From Actinomycetes bacterium (GTDB taxonomy: Bacteria; Actinomycetota; Actinomycetes; Actinomycetales; Microbacteriaceae): DNA of 44,616 nt. Positions 1 to 11,191 of this stretch are shown here, one piece after another. A program made the position numbers and the translations under genes. Location of the stretch: assembly GCA_023431405.1 (NCBI GenBank), contig JAEYVZ010000085.1:1-44616 (forward strand), given 5' to 3'. Positions within the stretch are counted from its first letter, which is position 1, and the number at the start of each line of letters is the position of its first letter. The notes beneath the pieces were generated by a model that saw only the letters and a list, made by a program, of their open reading frames with translations, made no database searches and was not told the DNA's origin.

Positions 1-2960
<2,960 letters not shown>

Positions 2961-3121
2961 GGGGATTACCTCCGTGAGCCCGGGCAGGGGCGGGTTTTCC
3001 TTGTCGTCAGGTGAAGCGCACCCCGTTCCGAGCCTGCGACGCGCGCCGTCGCGAGGCGACGGGGGTTCAGGCACCAGCCGACCACCATATGAGGGCATGG
3101 GAGAAGGGAGCGCAACTACCC

Positions 3122-3150
3122 ACTATAGACCGCGCGACGCGCCGTGTCCA
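3122..3150 (-). promoter_or_regulatory. Predicted sigma-70-type promoter of rpoB
   Basis: Read on the minus strand: -35 TGGACA (3150-3145), a 17-bp spacer, -10 TATAGT (3127-3122). Predicted transcription start is near 3115, giving a leader of about 155 nt before the TTG codon. Both boxes are close to consensus, in keeping with a highly expressed housekeeping gene. Confidence 0.8.
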
Positions 3151-3159
3151 GTCGGATTC

Positions 3160-3188
3160 TTGACGGCTTTCGGATGCTGCGGTATAAA
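3160..3188 (+). promoter_or_regulatory. Predicted sigma-70-type promoter of the DUF4062-STAND gene
   Basis: -35 TTGACG (3160-3165), a 17-bp spacer, -10 TATAAA (3183-3188). It is one of the two most consensus-like promoters in the window. Its -35 box lies only 9 bp from the -35 box of the divergent rpoB promoter, so polymerases on the two may interfere. Confidence 0.75.
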
Positions 3189-3279
3189 CGCGCGCCAGGC
3201 GGTCCGGCTGCCTCTGACACGCGTCACGGATGCCGTGCGCACACTGGCGCCGCGGCTCGCGGAGGACCATGATGTCGGC

Positions 3280-5901
3280 ATGACCGGGGTCGTCGAACCC
3301 GTCATCCGCACTCCCGACCAGCGGATCCGGGTCTTCGTCAGTTCCACTCTGCGCGAGCTCGCCGAGGAGCGCCGCGCGGCTCGCGCCGCCATCGAACGGC
3401 TGCAGCTGGCGCCCGTGATGTTCGAGCTCGGGGCGCGTCCGCATCCGCCGCGCGCCCTCTACCGCTCGTACCTCGCCCAGAGCGACGTGTTCGTCGGCAT
3501 CTACGGCGCGAGCTACGGCTGGGTCGCGCCCGGCGAAGACATCTCCGGCCTGGAGGACGAGTACCGGCTCGCACCTCCCGACATGCCGAAGCTGATCTAC
3601 ATCAAGCGCGTCGACCAGCGCGACGAGCGCCTCCAGCAGCTGATCGCCCGCATCCAGAGCGATGACACCGCCGCCTACCTCCCGTACGACGACCCCGAGT
3701 CCCTCGGCTCCCGCATCGCCGGCGACCTGGCCACACTCCTCGCGGAGCGCTTCGACCAGTCACGCGCGTCCGAGCAGCCGCCCGCGACCGGCGGGTCGCT
3801 CGTCGCCCGGATCCCCGTGCCCTACACCCGCACGATCGGCCGGGAGGCGGACATCGCCGCGGTCGTGGGGCTCCTCGCTCGCGGGGAGGACCGGGTCGTC
3901 AGCCTCATCGGCCCGGGCGGCATCGGCAAGAGCCGCCTCGCGATCGAGGTGGCCCTGGCGTCCGAGGAGCACTTCCCCGACGGCACCTATTTCGTGCCGT
4001 TGGAGAACGTGCTCGAACCGGGCCTGCTGCTGCCGACGATCGCGTACGCGCTCGGCATCCGCGACAACGGGGAGGCGGCGCTCGAGGAGCGGCTGTCTCG
4101 GGCGCTGGAGGGCCGGCGGGTGCTGCTCGTGCTCGACAACTTCGAGCAGGTGGTCGAGGCGGCGCCGGTGCTCGTGCGGCTTTTCAACGTCGCGCCGCTC
4201 GCGCACTTCCTGGTGACGAGCCGCATCGTCCTGCGCATCCGCGGCGAACGCGTGTACGAGGTGCCCGCGCTGTCCGCTCCTGCGCCCGGCGCGCCGCCCA
4301 CGCGTGAGCGGGCCGAGCAGTCCGCCGCGTGCGCGCTGTTCGTCGACCGCGCGGGGGCGGCGAAGCCCGGCTTCGTGCTCACCGACGACAATGCGGGCGC
4401 CGTCATGGACATCTGCCGCCGCCTCGAGGGGCTGCCGCTGGCGATCGAGCTCGCCGCGGCCAAAGCCAGGATGCTGTCGCCCCAGGCCATCGCAGAACGC
4501 CTGGGCCGGAGCCTCCCCCTCCTCACGGCCGCCGTGCGCGACCTCCCGGAGCGGCATCGCACGATGCGCGCGACCTTGGAGTGGAGCGCCAGCCTCCTCC
4601 CGCCCGAGCAGCGCGCCATGCTCGACGACCTCGGGGTGTTCGCCGAGCGGTTCAGCCTCGATGCGGTCGAGGCGCTCAGCGCCGGCCGGCCGTGGGAGGG
4701 GCAGGCACTCGACGGGCTCGTCGCGCTCGTGGACGCGTCGCTCGTGAAGCAGTCCGACATCGACGGTCGCACCGTGCTCTCCCTTCTGGCGATCGTGCGC
4801 GAGTACGCGATGGGACGCCTCAAAGACCAGGGCGAGGCGGACGTGATGCGCGCCGCGCACGCCGATTACTACCGCGGCCTGGTGGCGCGGCTCGCGCCGG
4901 AGCTGCGCGGGCCGGGGCAGGCCTCGGTGCTCCCCGAGCTCGGCCTGCAGCTGGCGAACCTGCGCGCGGCGGTGCGCCACCTCGTCTACACCGATCGTCT
5001 CGACGACGCCGCCGACTTCACATGGAGCCTCCTCATCTACTGGTGGATCATGGGGCTGTTCGGCGGGGTGCGCGTGTGGATGCTGGAGCTGCTGGGGAAA
5101 GACCGGCCCATCGCGCAGCACACCCGCGCCGTCGCCTGGTTCTTCGCCCTGTGGGGTGAGCTGTGGCAGCGCCCGGCGCAGGAGGTGGTCGCGGGGCTCG
5201 GCGAGGTCGTGCGGCTGTTCTCGGACAGCGGCGACGAGGATGCCGCGGCGATGGCCTTCGCCGCGCGCGCCACCGCGAGGGTGCAGCTGACCGATCCCGA
5301 CATCGATCTGGCGGAGCGGGAGCTGCGGCAGGCGGTGCAGCGCCTGCATGCCGTCGGCAACGCGTGGGGCGAGGCGATCACGCGCGTCTCGCTCGGGCGC
5401 GTCGCGTGGCTGCGCGGGTCGATCGACGACGCTCTGGCAGAGCTCGGCCGCGCGGCGGATGTCGCCCGGATGCACGGCGATCGGTTCACCCTGTCGGTGG
5501 CGGGAAACCAGCGCGGGAGGCTCCTCATCGTGCGCGGCGCGGTGGACGAGGCCGAGGAGGTGTTCGTGCAGACGCTCCTGGAGTCGGTGCGCCTCCACCA
5601 CGAGGAGGGGATCGCGTACGGCCTTGAGGGTCTGTGCGCGGTGGCGGCGGCACGCGACGAGCCGGAGCGGGCGGGCGAGCTCTCCGCAGCCGCGGCGACG
5701 ATCCGTCACCGAGTCGGGGTGTTCGACGTCGAGGCGTTCACCGTGCATGCCCTGTCGCTCGACGCGGTGCGCACGCGGCATCCGGATGAGGTGGCGGACG
5801 GTGAGGCCCGGGGGCGCGGTCTGACGGTGGCCGAAGCGGTCGAGCGCGCGCTGCCGGACGCCGAGGCACAGGTCGCCGCCGACCTCCTGCGGCACTGGTG
5901 A
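3280..5901 (+). CDS. DUF4062 domain / STAND NTPase / TPR protein
   Basis: About 873 residues. Residues 16-110 form a DUF4062 domain (RVFVSSTLRELAEERRAA, then YLAQSDVFVGIYGASYGW). An NB-ARC-like STAND ATPase follows from about 185: Walker A GPGGIGKS at 211-218, Walker B VLLVLDN at 281-287, sensor LVTSR at 311-315 and GLPLAIELAA at 384-393. The last ~300 residues look like helical TPR-type repeats. ATG 3280 is chosen because DUF4062 begins just after it; GGAGGA lies 13 nt upstream, a slightly long spacing. STAND proteins oligomerise through the NTPase domain when the repeat region senses a ligand. DUF4062 is a TIR-like domain seen as a putative effector or sensor in such proteins. There is no HTH, so it does not look like a classic LuxR- or AfsR-type regulator. 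Roles in defence or signalling are inference; the ligand is unknown. Confidence 0.85.
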   Translation: MTGVVEPVIRTPDQRIRVFVSSTLRELAEERRAARAAIERLQLAPVMFELGARPHPPRALYRSYLAQSDVFVGIYGASYGWVAPGEDISGLEDEYRLAPPDMPKLIYIKRVDQRDERLQQLIARIQSDDTAAYLPYDDPESLGSRIAGDLATLLAERFDQSRASEQPPATGGSLVARIPVPYTRTIGREADIAAVVGLLARGEDRVVSLIGPGGIGKSRLAIEVALASEEHFPDGTYFVPLENVLEPGLLLPTIAYALGIRDNGEAALEERLSRALEGRRVLLVLDNFEQVVEAAPVLVRLFNVAPLAHFLVTSRIVLRIRGERVYEVPALSAPAPGAPPTRERAEQSAACALFVDRAGAAKPGFVLTDDNAGAVMDICRRLEGLPLAIELAAAKARMLSPQAIAERLGRSLPLLTAAVRDLPERHRTMRATLEWSASLLPPEQRAMLDDLGVFAERFSLDAVEALSAGRPWEGQALDGLVALVDASLVKQSDIDGRTVLSLLAIVREYAMGRLKDQGEADVMRAAHADYYRGLVARLAPELRGPGQASVLPELGLQLANLRAAVRHLVYTDRLDDAADFTWSLLIYWWIMGLFGGVRVWMLELLGKDRPIAQHTRAVAWFFALWGELWQRPAQEVVAGLGEVVRLFSDSGDEDAAAMAFAARATARVQLTDPDIDLAERELRQAVQRLHAVGNAWGEAITRVSLGRVAWLRGSIDDALAELGRAADVARMHGDRFTLSVAGNQRGRLLIVRGAVDEAEEVFVQTLLESVRLHHEEGIAYGLEGLCAVAAARDEPERAGELSAAAATIRHRVGVFDVEAFTVHALSLDAVRTRHPDEVADGEARGRGLTVAEAVERALPDAEAQVAADLLRHW

Positions 5902-6015
5902 CCTGCCGCGGCGCTGGTGACCTGCCGCGGCACTGGTGACCTGCCGCGGCGCTGGTGACCTGCCGCGGCGCTGGGTGACCTGCCGCGGCACTGGGTGACC
6001 TGCCGCGGCACTGGT
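5881..6015. repeat. Tandem repeat, seven 19-20 bp units
   Basis: Consensus unit GACCTGCCGCGGCRCTGGT, R being A or G. Units: 5881-5899 (degenerate, coding), 5900-5918, 5919-5937, 5938-5956, 5957-5976, 5977-5996 and 5997-6015. Units 5 and 6 carry one extra G. In A-type units TGCCGCGGCA is a perfect 10-bp palindrome. The first unit encodes the last residues (DLLRHW) of the STAND protein, and its TGA stop spans units 1 and 2. The array fills the gap to the convergent pxpBC gene and may have grown by slippage from the gene's 3' end. Confidence 0.95.
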
Positions 6016-6026
6016 GACCGGTGCGC

Positions 6027-7607
6027 CTACCGTGCGTGCCGGAAGCGCACCCGCGTACCGGGGCGGACCTGTCCGAGGAGGTCGCGGTCGGCGTCGGCCA
6101 CCACCGCGATCACGGGATACCCGCCCGTGACAGGGGCGTCGGGTCCGAACACCACCGGCCGCCCCGACGGCGGCACCTGCACGGCGCCCGGGAGCATCCC
6201 CTCGCTGGGCAGCTCGGCCTCGCCGACCCGGGCAAGCGGCGGACCGTCGAGGCGGATGCCGACGCGGTCGATGTCGTTCGAGACGGTCCACGTGGTCTCG
6301 TACAGGGCGGCGATCGATTCCGGCCGGAACCAGGTCGCACGGGGACCTGCGGCGAGCGCCACCTCCACGAGGTCGTCCGCGGGCGGCCCCCACGGATGGA
6401 GGTCCTCGGGCGGGACGGGCCCCGCCTCCTCCCCGGCCGCGGTCAGCACCGCACCCGGATGCAGCGGGGCGGGACCGAGACCTGCGAGCACGTCGCGCGA
6501 GCGGGAGCCCGCGGTGCGGGGCGCGTCGATCCCGCCGCGCACCGCCAGGTAGCCCCGGATGCCATGGGCGAAGACGTCCACCTCGAGCTCGGTGCCTGCG
6601 GGCCAGCGATGGGCCGAATACGGGTCGACCGGGTGCCCGTCGAGGCGGAGCGGCCCCCATGCACCCGTGACGGCGAACCATGTGTCGGCGAGGGCGACGG
6701 CCCGGAAGCCGCCCATCGTGATCTCCACGCCCGCGGCATCCTCGCGGTTCCCCACCAGCCGCTGGGCGGTGCGCAGCGCCGCCCGATCGGCCGCGCCCGA
6801 GGGGGCGATGCCTTCGGCGGCATGTCCCGCGCGTCCCTGGTCCTGCACGGTGGCGAGAAGCCCCGGCTCGGCGACGCGCAGCAGCGGCGCACCGGACGCC
6901 GCCTGCACAGCAGGGCGCCAGGCGGCTGATGCGATCTCCGCGCGGGGAACGAAGCGCACCTGCAGGCCGGGGGTCAGCAGGGCGGGGGCCGCGGCATCCG
7001 CGTCGAAGAGCCTCGCGGACGTGGATCCGATCAGGCGCCATCCCCCCGGCGTCTCACGCGGGTAGGCGCCGGTGAACTCACCGGCGAGGGCGACGGCCCC
7101 GGCCGGCACCCGGGTGCGGGGCGCGTCGAGCCGCGGCACCGAGAAGGGCCAGTCGGCGCTCACGAGATAGCCGAAACCCGGCGCGAAGCCGGTGAAGGCC
7201 ACCGTCCACTCCGCCGCAGCATGACGACGCACGAGCTCCTCGGCCGACATTCCGAGCATCTCGGCCGTGGCGGCGAGGTCATGGCCGTCGTACACGACGG
7301 GAAGCTCCACCACCGGCGACGGCGGCGCAGGAGCATCCCCAGCGGCATCCACCGCGCTGCCGGGCACGTCAGCATCGGCCGCGGCCGCTGCGCCGACCCA
7401 CGTGCGGGCCGCCGAGAGCGACAGCAGCGCAGGATCGACGCGCACGAGCACCGTGCGGGCGGCCGGCACGAGATCGATCGCGCCCGGCGGACGGGTGGCC
7501 GCGAGCCTCGCGTGGAGCGTCAGCACGTCGGCGAGCGTGTCGAGCTCCGCCAGCAGTGCCCGATCGCCGAACGGAAGCAGCCGCACCGCGACCGCACCGT
7601 TCACCAC
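6027..7607 (-). CDS. pxpBC: 5-oxoprolinase subunit B/C fusion
   Basis: Fused subunits of the ATP-dependent 5-oxoprolinase that, with PxpA, hydrolyses 5-oxoproline to glutamate. Residues 1 to ~225 match the KipI/AHS1 (PxpB) family: LLPFGDRALLAEL near the start, then FTGFAPGFGYL and VALAGEFTGAYPRETPGGW. From ~240 to the end it matches KipA/AHS2 (PxpC): LLATVQDQGRAGHAAEGI, PSGAADRAAL, then GGYPVIAVVADADRDLLGQ. The two are separate genes in E. coli and B. subtilis; here they form one frame of 526 residues. The start is GTG 7605-7607 or the next GTG at 7602-7604. The second gives a GTGA overlap with the pxpA stop, indicating translational coupling. Older annotation of such proteins as allophanate hydrolase subunits is less likely next to pxpA. 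Confidence 0.9.
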   Translation of the reverse strand: MVNGAVAVRLLPFGDRALLAELDTLADVLTLHARLAATRPPGAIDLVPAARTVLVRVDPALLSLSAARTWVGAAAAADADVPGSAVDAAGDAPAPPSPVVELPVVYDGHDLAATAEMLGMSAEELVRRHAAAEWTVAFTGFAPGFGYLVSADWPFSVPRLDAPRTRVPAGAVALAGEFTGAYPRETPGGWRLIGSTSARLFDADAAAPALLTPGLQVRFVPRAEIASAAWRPAVQAASGAPLLRVAEPGLLATVQDQGRAGHAAEGIAPSGAADRAALRTAQRLVGNREDAAGVEITMGGFRAVALADTWFAVTGAWGPLRLDGHPVDPYSAHRWPAGTELEVDVFAHGIRGYLAVRGGIDAPRTAGSRSRDVLAGLGPAPLHPGAVLTAAGEEAGPVPPEDLHPWGPPADDLVEVALAAGPRATWFRPESIAALYETTWTVSNDIDRVGIRLDGPPLARVGEAELPSEGMLPGAVQVPPSGRPVVFGPDAPVTGGYPVIAVVADADRDLLGQVRPGTRVRFRHAR

Positions 7608-8356
7608 GGCGCACGCACCCGCACGCCTGCCTCATCGAGCGCGGCACGCACGGCACGGGCCATCGCGACCGCCCCGGGCGAGTCGCCGTGCACGCACAGC
7701 GACGCGGCCTCCACCTCCACGATCGACCCGTCGACGGCCTCGACGACACCCTCGGATGCCAGCCGCACCGCCCGCTCGGCGACGAGCATCGCGTCATCCA
7801 GGAGCGCCCCGGGGTGGCTGCGCGGCACGAGCCCGCCGCCGGGGAGGTAGCCGCGGTCGAGGAAGGCCTCCCGCACGAACGGGAGCCCGGCCGCCGCGGC
7901 GGCGTGCGCGATCCGCCCGTCGAGTCCGAGCACGGGCAGGGGACGCCCGATGCCGTCGGAGACGTCGGCGACCGCCGCAGCGACCGCAGACGCGGCGGCG
8001 GGGTCGACGATGACGGCGTGGTAGAGCGCGCCGTGCGGCTTCACGTACCGGATGTCGGCACCGGCGGCGCGCAGTGCCTCGAGCTGGCCCCGCACCTGCC
8101 GCCGAAGCAGCGCCGGCTCCACGGCGAGCGCGATGCGCCCGAAGCCCGCGCGGTCGAGGAACGACGGGTGAGCCCCGACGACGACGCCGTGCCTCGCGGC
8201 ACGGGCCACCGACGCGTCCATCGACACGGCATCGCCCGCATGCCCCCCACAGGCGACCGAAGCGCTGGAGACCAGTGCGAACATCGCCTCGTCGTCGGCC
8301 GTCGGCAGCCCGTCGACGGTCTCGCCGAGGTCGGCGTTCAGATCGATGGCCGTCAT
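7601..8356 (-). CDS. pxpA: 5-oxoprolinase subunit A (LamB/YcsF family)
   Basis: 251 residues, the usual family length. The N-terminus IDLNADLGE and the motifs VACGGHAGD, VVVGAHPSFLDRAGFGR and YVKPHGALYH are those of LamB/YcsF proteins, the polysaccharide-deacetylase-like catalytic partner of PxpBC. It is first in a two-gene operon and overlaps pxpBC. ATG 8354-8356 is preceded, 6 nt away, by TACGGT (8368-8363), a -10-like box, so the message may be leaderless. The start is divergent from the peptide-transporter ATPase, with 144 bp between the start codons. Confidence 0.93.
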   Translation of the reverse strand: MTAIDLNADLGETVDGLPTADDEAMFALVSSASVACGGHAGDAVSMDASVARAARHGVVVGAHPSFLDRAGFGRIALAVEPALLRRQVRGQLEALRAAGADIRYVKPHGALYHAVIVDPAAASAVAAAVADVSDGIGRPLPVLGLDGRIAHAAAAAGLPFVREAFLDRGYLPGGGLVPRSHPGALLDDAMLVAERAVRLASEGVVEAVDGSIVEVEAASLCVHGDSPGAVAMARAVRAALDEAGVRVRAPW

Positions 8357-8500
8357 ACCGCCACCGTACCGGGGCTCCGCCTCGGCATCCGGCCGCCCGT
8401 CGGACTCGTACCGAGCCGCCGGTCACGACTCCATAAAGACTCCGAAAAGAGGAGCGGATCAACCCGTGCGCTGAGGGCGTCGGCGGGGCAGGATGGTCGC

Positions 8501-10180
8501 ATGCCTCTCGAGACACGACCCGCGGCGCCCGCGCCGCTCCTGCAGGTGCGCGACATGGCGGTCGACTTCCAGACGGTCGCCGGAGTCGTCCATGCCGTGG
8601 AAGGCGTCGACCTCGACATCGCGGCGGGCGAGACCGTCGCCATCGTCGGCGAGTCGGGATCGGGCAAGTCGACGACGGCGATGGCGCTCATCGGCCTCCT
8701 CCCGGGCAACGGCAAGGTGGTGCGCGGCAGCATCCTCCTCGACGGCGACCAGCTCGTCGGGGCCCCCGAGAGCCGCCTGCGCCAGGTGCGCGGCGCGAAG
8801 ATCGGCCTGGTTCCGCAAGACCCGATGTCGAACCTCAACCCCGTGTCGAAGATCGGCACGCAGGTCGCCGAGACCCTGCTCGCGCACGGGCTCGCCACCA
8901 GCAAGGACGTCGACCGCAAGGTGATCGAGACACTCGCGGCCGCAGGGCTCCCCGACGCGGGAGAGCGCGCCAAGCAGTACCCTCACGAGTTCTCCGGCGG
9001 CATGCGGCAGCGGGCGCTCATCGCCATCGGGCTCGCCTGCAATCCGCGCCTCCTCATCGCCGACGAGCCCACGAGCGCGCTCGACGTCACGGTGCAGAAG
9101 ACGATCCTCGACCAGCTCGACCGCATGACGAGCGAGCTCGGCACCTCGGTGCTGCTCATCACTCACGACCTCGGGCTCGCCGCCGAAAGGGCCGCACGGG
9201 TCGTGGTCATGCACCGCGGCCGCATCGTCGAGCAGGGACCGGCACGGCAGATCCTCGAAGACCCGCAGCACGCGTACACGAAAGACCTCGTGCGCGCCGC
9301 CCCGTCGGTGGCCGTCGCCCGGCTTCGCCCCGAGGTGTTCGCGACGTCACCGCATGCCGAGCCCGGCAGCGCCGCCGCATCGCAACCGGCATCCGACAAC
9401 ATCGTCGAGGTGGAGAGCCTCACGAAGATCTACCCCGTCCGAGGGCGGAAGGAGGACTTCGCCGCCGTCTCCGACGTGTCGTTCGCGATCCCCCGCGGCC
9501 AGACGGTGGCGATCGTCGGCGAGTCGGGTTCGGGGAAGACCACGACGGCCCGCATGCTCCTGAAGGTCGTGGAGCCGACCTCCGGCGCCATCCGGTTCGA
9601 AGGTCAGGATGTCGCGACCCTCAAGGGGCGCGCGCTGCGGGACTTCCGTCAGAAGGTGCAGCCCATCTTCCAAGACCCCTACTCGTCTCTGAACCCGATG
9701 TTCACGATCGAGCGCATCATCTCCGAGCCGCTCGACTTCTACAAGCGCGGCTCCGCCAAGGATCGCAGCGCCCGCGTGAAGAAGCTGCTCGACGACGTCG
9801 CGCTTCCTGCCGCGATGCTGCGGCGGTACCCGTCGGAGCTCTCGGGCGGTCAACGTCAGCGCGTCGCGATCGCTCGCGCCCTGGCGCTGAACCCCGAGCT
9901 CATCGTGTGCGACGAGCCCGTCTCGGCACTGGATGTGCTCGTGCAGGACCAGATCCTCACCCTTCTGCGCGACCTGCAGGGCGAGTACGGCCTGAGCTAC
10001 CTCTTCATCTCGCACGACCTGGCCGTGGTGCGCCTCATCAGCGACTACGTCTGCGTCATGAAAGACGGTCGACTCGTCGAGGCGGCCTCCAGCGAGGAGA
10101 TCTTCACCAACCCGCGCGACCCGTACACGCGGAACCTGCTCGCCTCCATCCCCGGCAACGAGCTCGACATCGCCGTCTGA
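8501..10180 (+). CDS. Dipeptide/oligopeptide ABC transporter, fused double ATPase
   Basis: Energy-coupling component of a DppABCDF/Opp-type importer with both ATPases in one chain of 559 residues. First domain: Walker A GESGSGKS 50-57, Q-loop VPQDP, signature FSGGMRQR 164-171, Walker B LLIADEP. Second domain: Walker A GESGSGKT 340-347, signature LSGGQRQR 447-454, LIVCDEP. A linker at ~280-300 rich in Ala, Ser and Pro joins them. Each half ends with a peptide-transporter-type tail (QHAYTKDLVRAAPS; DPYTRNLLASIPG). ATG 8501 has AGGA 7 nt upstream. The permease and binding-protein genes are on the opposite strand and converge on this gene, so the transporter is expressed from two units. Confidence 0.95.
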   Translation: MPLETRPAAPAPLLQVRDMAVDFQTVAGVVHAVEGVDLDIAAGETVAIVGESGSGKSTTAMALIGLLPGNGKVVRGSILLDGDQLVGAPESRLRQVRGAKIGLVPQDPMSNLNPVSKIGTQVAETLLAHGLATSKDVDRKVIETLAAAGLPDAGERAKQYPHEFSGGMRQRALIAIGLACNPRLLIADEPTSALDVTVQKTILDQLDRMTSELGTSVLLITHDLGLAAERAARVVVMHRGRIVEQGPARQILEDPQHAYTKDLVRAAPSVAVARLRPEVFATSPHAEPGSAAASQPASDNIVEVESLTKIYPVRGRKEDFAAVSDVSFAIPRGQTVAIVGESGSGKTTTARMLLKVVEPTSGAIRFEGQDVATLKGRALRDFRQKVQPIFQDPYSSLNPMFTIERIISEPLDFYKRGSAKDRSARVKKLLDDVALPAAMLRRYPSELSGGQRQRVAIARALALNPELIVCDEPVSALDVLVQDQILTLLRDLQGEYGLSYLFISHDLAVVRLISDYVCVMKDGRLVEAASSEEIFTNPRDPYTRNLLASIPGNELDIAV

Positions 10181-10237
10181 CACCGGCCGTCGGCCTGCGC
10201 CGCCGCCGGGCGAGGCGGCCGGGGGACGCGGCCGGAT

Positions 10238-11191
10238 TCAGCGTGCGCGGGTGCGGGGGTCCATCGCGGTGCGCAGGGCCTCGCCGAACAACGTGAAGCC
10301 GAACGCCGTCACCGAGATGCAGATGCCGGGGAGGAACGCGAGCCACGGCGCGATCGCCAGCTCCGACTGGGCGTACGTGAGCATGCGGCCCCATTCGGCG
10401 GTCTGCGGGAGGCCGCCGCCGAGCCCGAGGAACGACAGGGCCGCCGCATCGATGACCGCCGTCGCCAGCGACAGCGTGCCCTGCACGATGACCGGCCCGA
10501 CCGAGTTGGGAAGCACGTGACTCATCGTGATCGTGCCGCGGCCGAGACCCAGCGTCTGGGCCGACAGCACGTAGTCGGCGGAGCGCTGCTGCAGCATCGA
10601 GGCGCGCAGCAGCCGCGCGAACACCGGCACCTGCGAGGCCCCGATCGCGATCATGACGGCCAGCTGCGACTGCCCCAGGATGGCCGCGATCGACACCGCC
10701 AGCAGCAGGTTCGGCACCGACAGCAGAATGTCGACGAAGCGCATGATGACGTTGTCGACCCAGCCGCCGAACATGCCGCACAGAAGGCCGAGGATCATGC
10801 CGCCGACGAGGCCGAGCGCCGTCGAGATGACGCCGATCATGAGCGACGACTGCGCACCCCAGATGAGCTTCGACAGCACGTCGCCGCCGAAGCGGTCGAG
10901 ACCGAGCGGGAACTGCGAGAGCTCGCCCGGCCCGGGGATGTGGGTGGGCGTGATGTAGCGCTGGCCCGGCAGCTCCGTCGGGCCGTACGGCGCGAGGATC
11001 GGTGCGAGGGCGGCCACGAGCAGGAACAGGAGCACGATGATCGCGCCGATCCATGCCGTCGGGTTGTGGCGCAGGCGCGCGAACACGTCGCCCCAGAAGC
11101 CGCCGCCGGTGCGGGCCTCGAGCACCTGGTGCTCGCCGGCCTCCTCGCTGGCGCCGCCGCCGGGGGCGGGCGGGAGCATTGCGGTGGTCAT
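10238..11191 (-). CDS. dppC: Peptide ABC transporter permease, DppC type
   Basis: Inner-membrane permease of 317 residues. It has the DppC/OppC layout: a soluble N-terminal tail, a first membrane segment (WIGAIIVLLFLLVAALAP), the extracytoplasmic stretch with FPLGLDRFGGDVLSKLIWG, and four or more further segments. The cytoplasmic EAA-type loop is near SADYVLSAQTLGLGRGTI. The start ATG 11189-11191 overlaps the dppB stop as ATGA, so the two are coupled. The upstream open frame extends to 12511 but is only the reading of dppB in another frame. A 57-bp GC-rich gap separates it from the convergent ATPase gene. Confidence 0.94.
   Translation of the reverse strand: MTTAMLPPAPGGGASEEAGEHQVLEARTGGGFWGDVFARLRHNPTAWIGAIIVLLFLLVAALAPILAPYGPTELPGQRYITPTHIPGPGELSQFPLGLDRFGGDVLSKLIWGAQSSLMIGVISTALGLVGGMILGLLCGMFGGWVDNVIMRFVDILLSVPNLLLAVSIAAILGQSQLAVMIAIGASQVPVFARLLRASMLQQRSADYVLSAQTLGLGRGTITMSHVLPNSVGPVIVQGTLSLATAVIDAAALSFLGLGGGLPQTAEWGRMLTYAQSELAIAPWLAFLPGICISVTAFGFTLFGEALRTAMDPRTRAR

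Larger units (their letters stand above)
2961..3279. other. rpoB / STAND-gene divergent intergenic region
   Basis: No gene is seen in these 319 bases. They hold two back-to-back promoters (3122-3150 minus, 3160-3188 plus), a ~155-nt predicted rpoB 5' leader and a ~85-nt leader for the plus-strand gene. A 7-bp hairpin with a 3-nt loop lies in the rpoB leader (CCGTCGC 3046-3052, GCGACGG 3056-3062). It has no U-run, so it is not an obvious terminator. Confidence 0.7.

Noticed and set aside
5881..6015. CRISPR array
   Set aside because: The units are contiguous with no spacers, and there are no cas genes.
3760..7041. Minus-strand open frame of 1093 codons across the STAND and pxpBC genes
   Set aside because: It is the mirror of two well-supported genes and has no domain.
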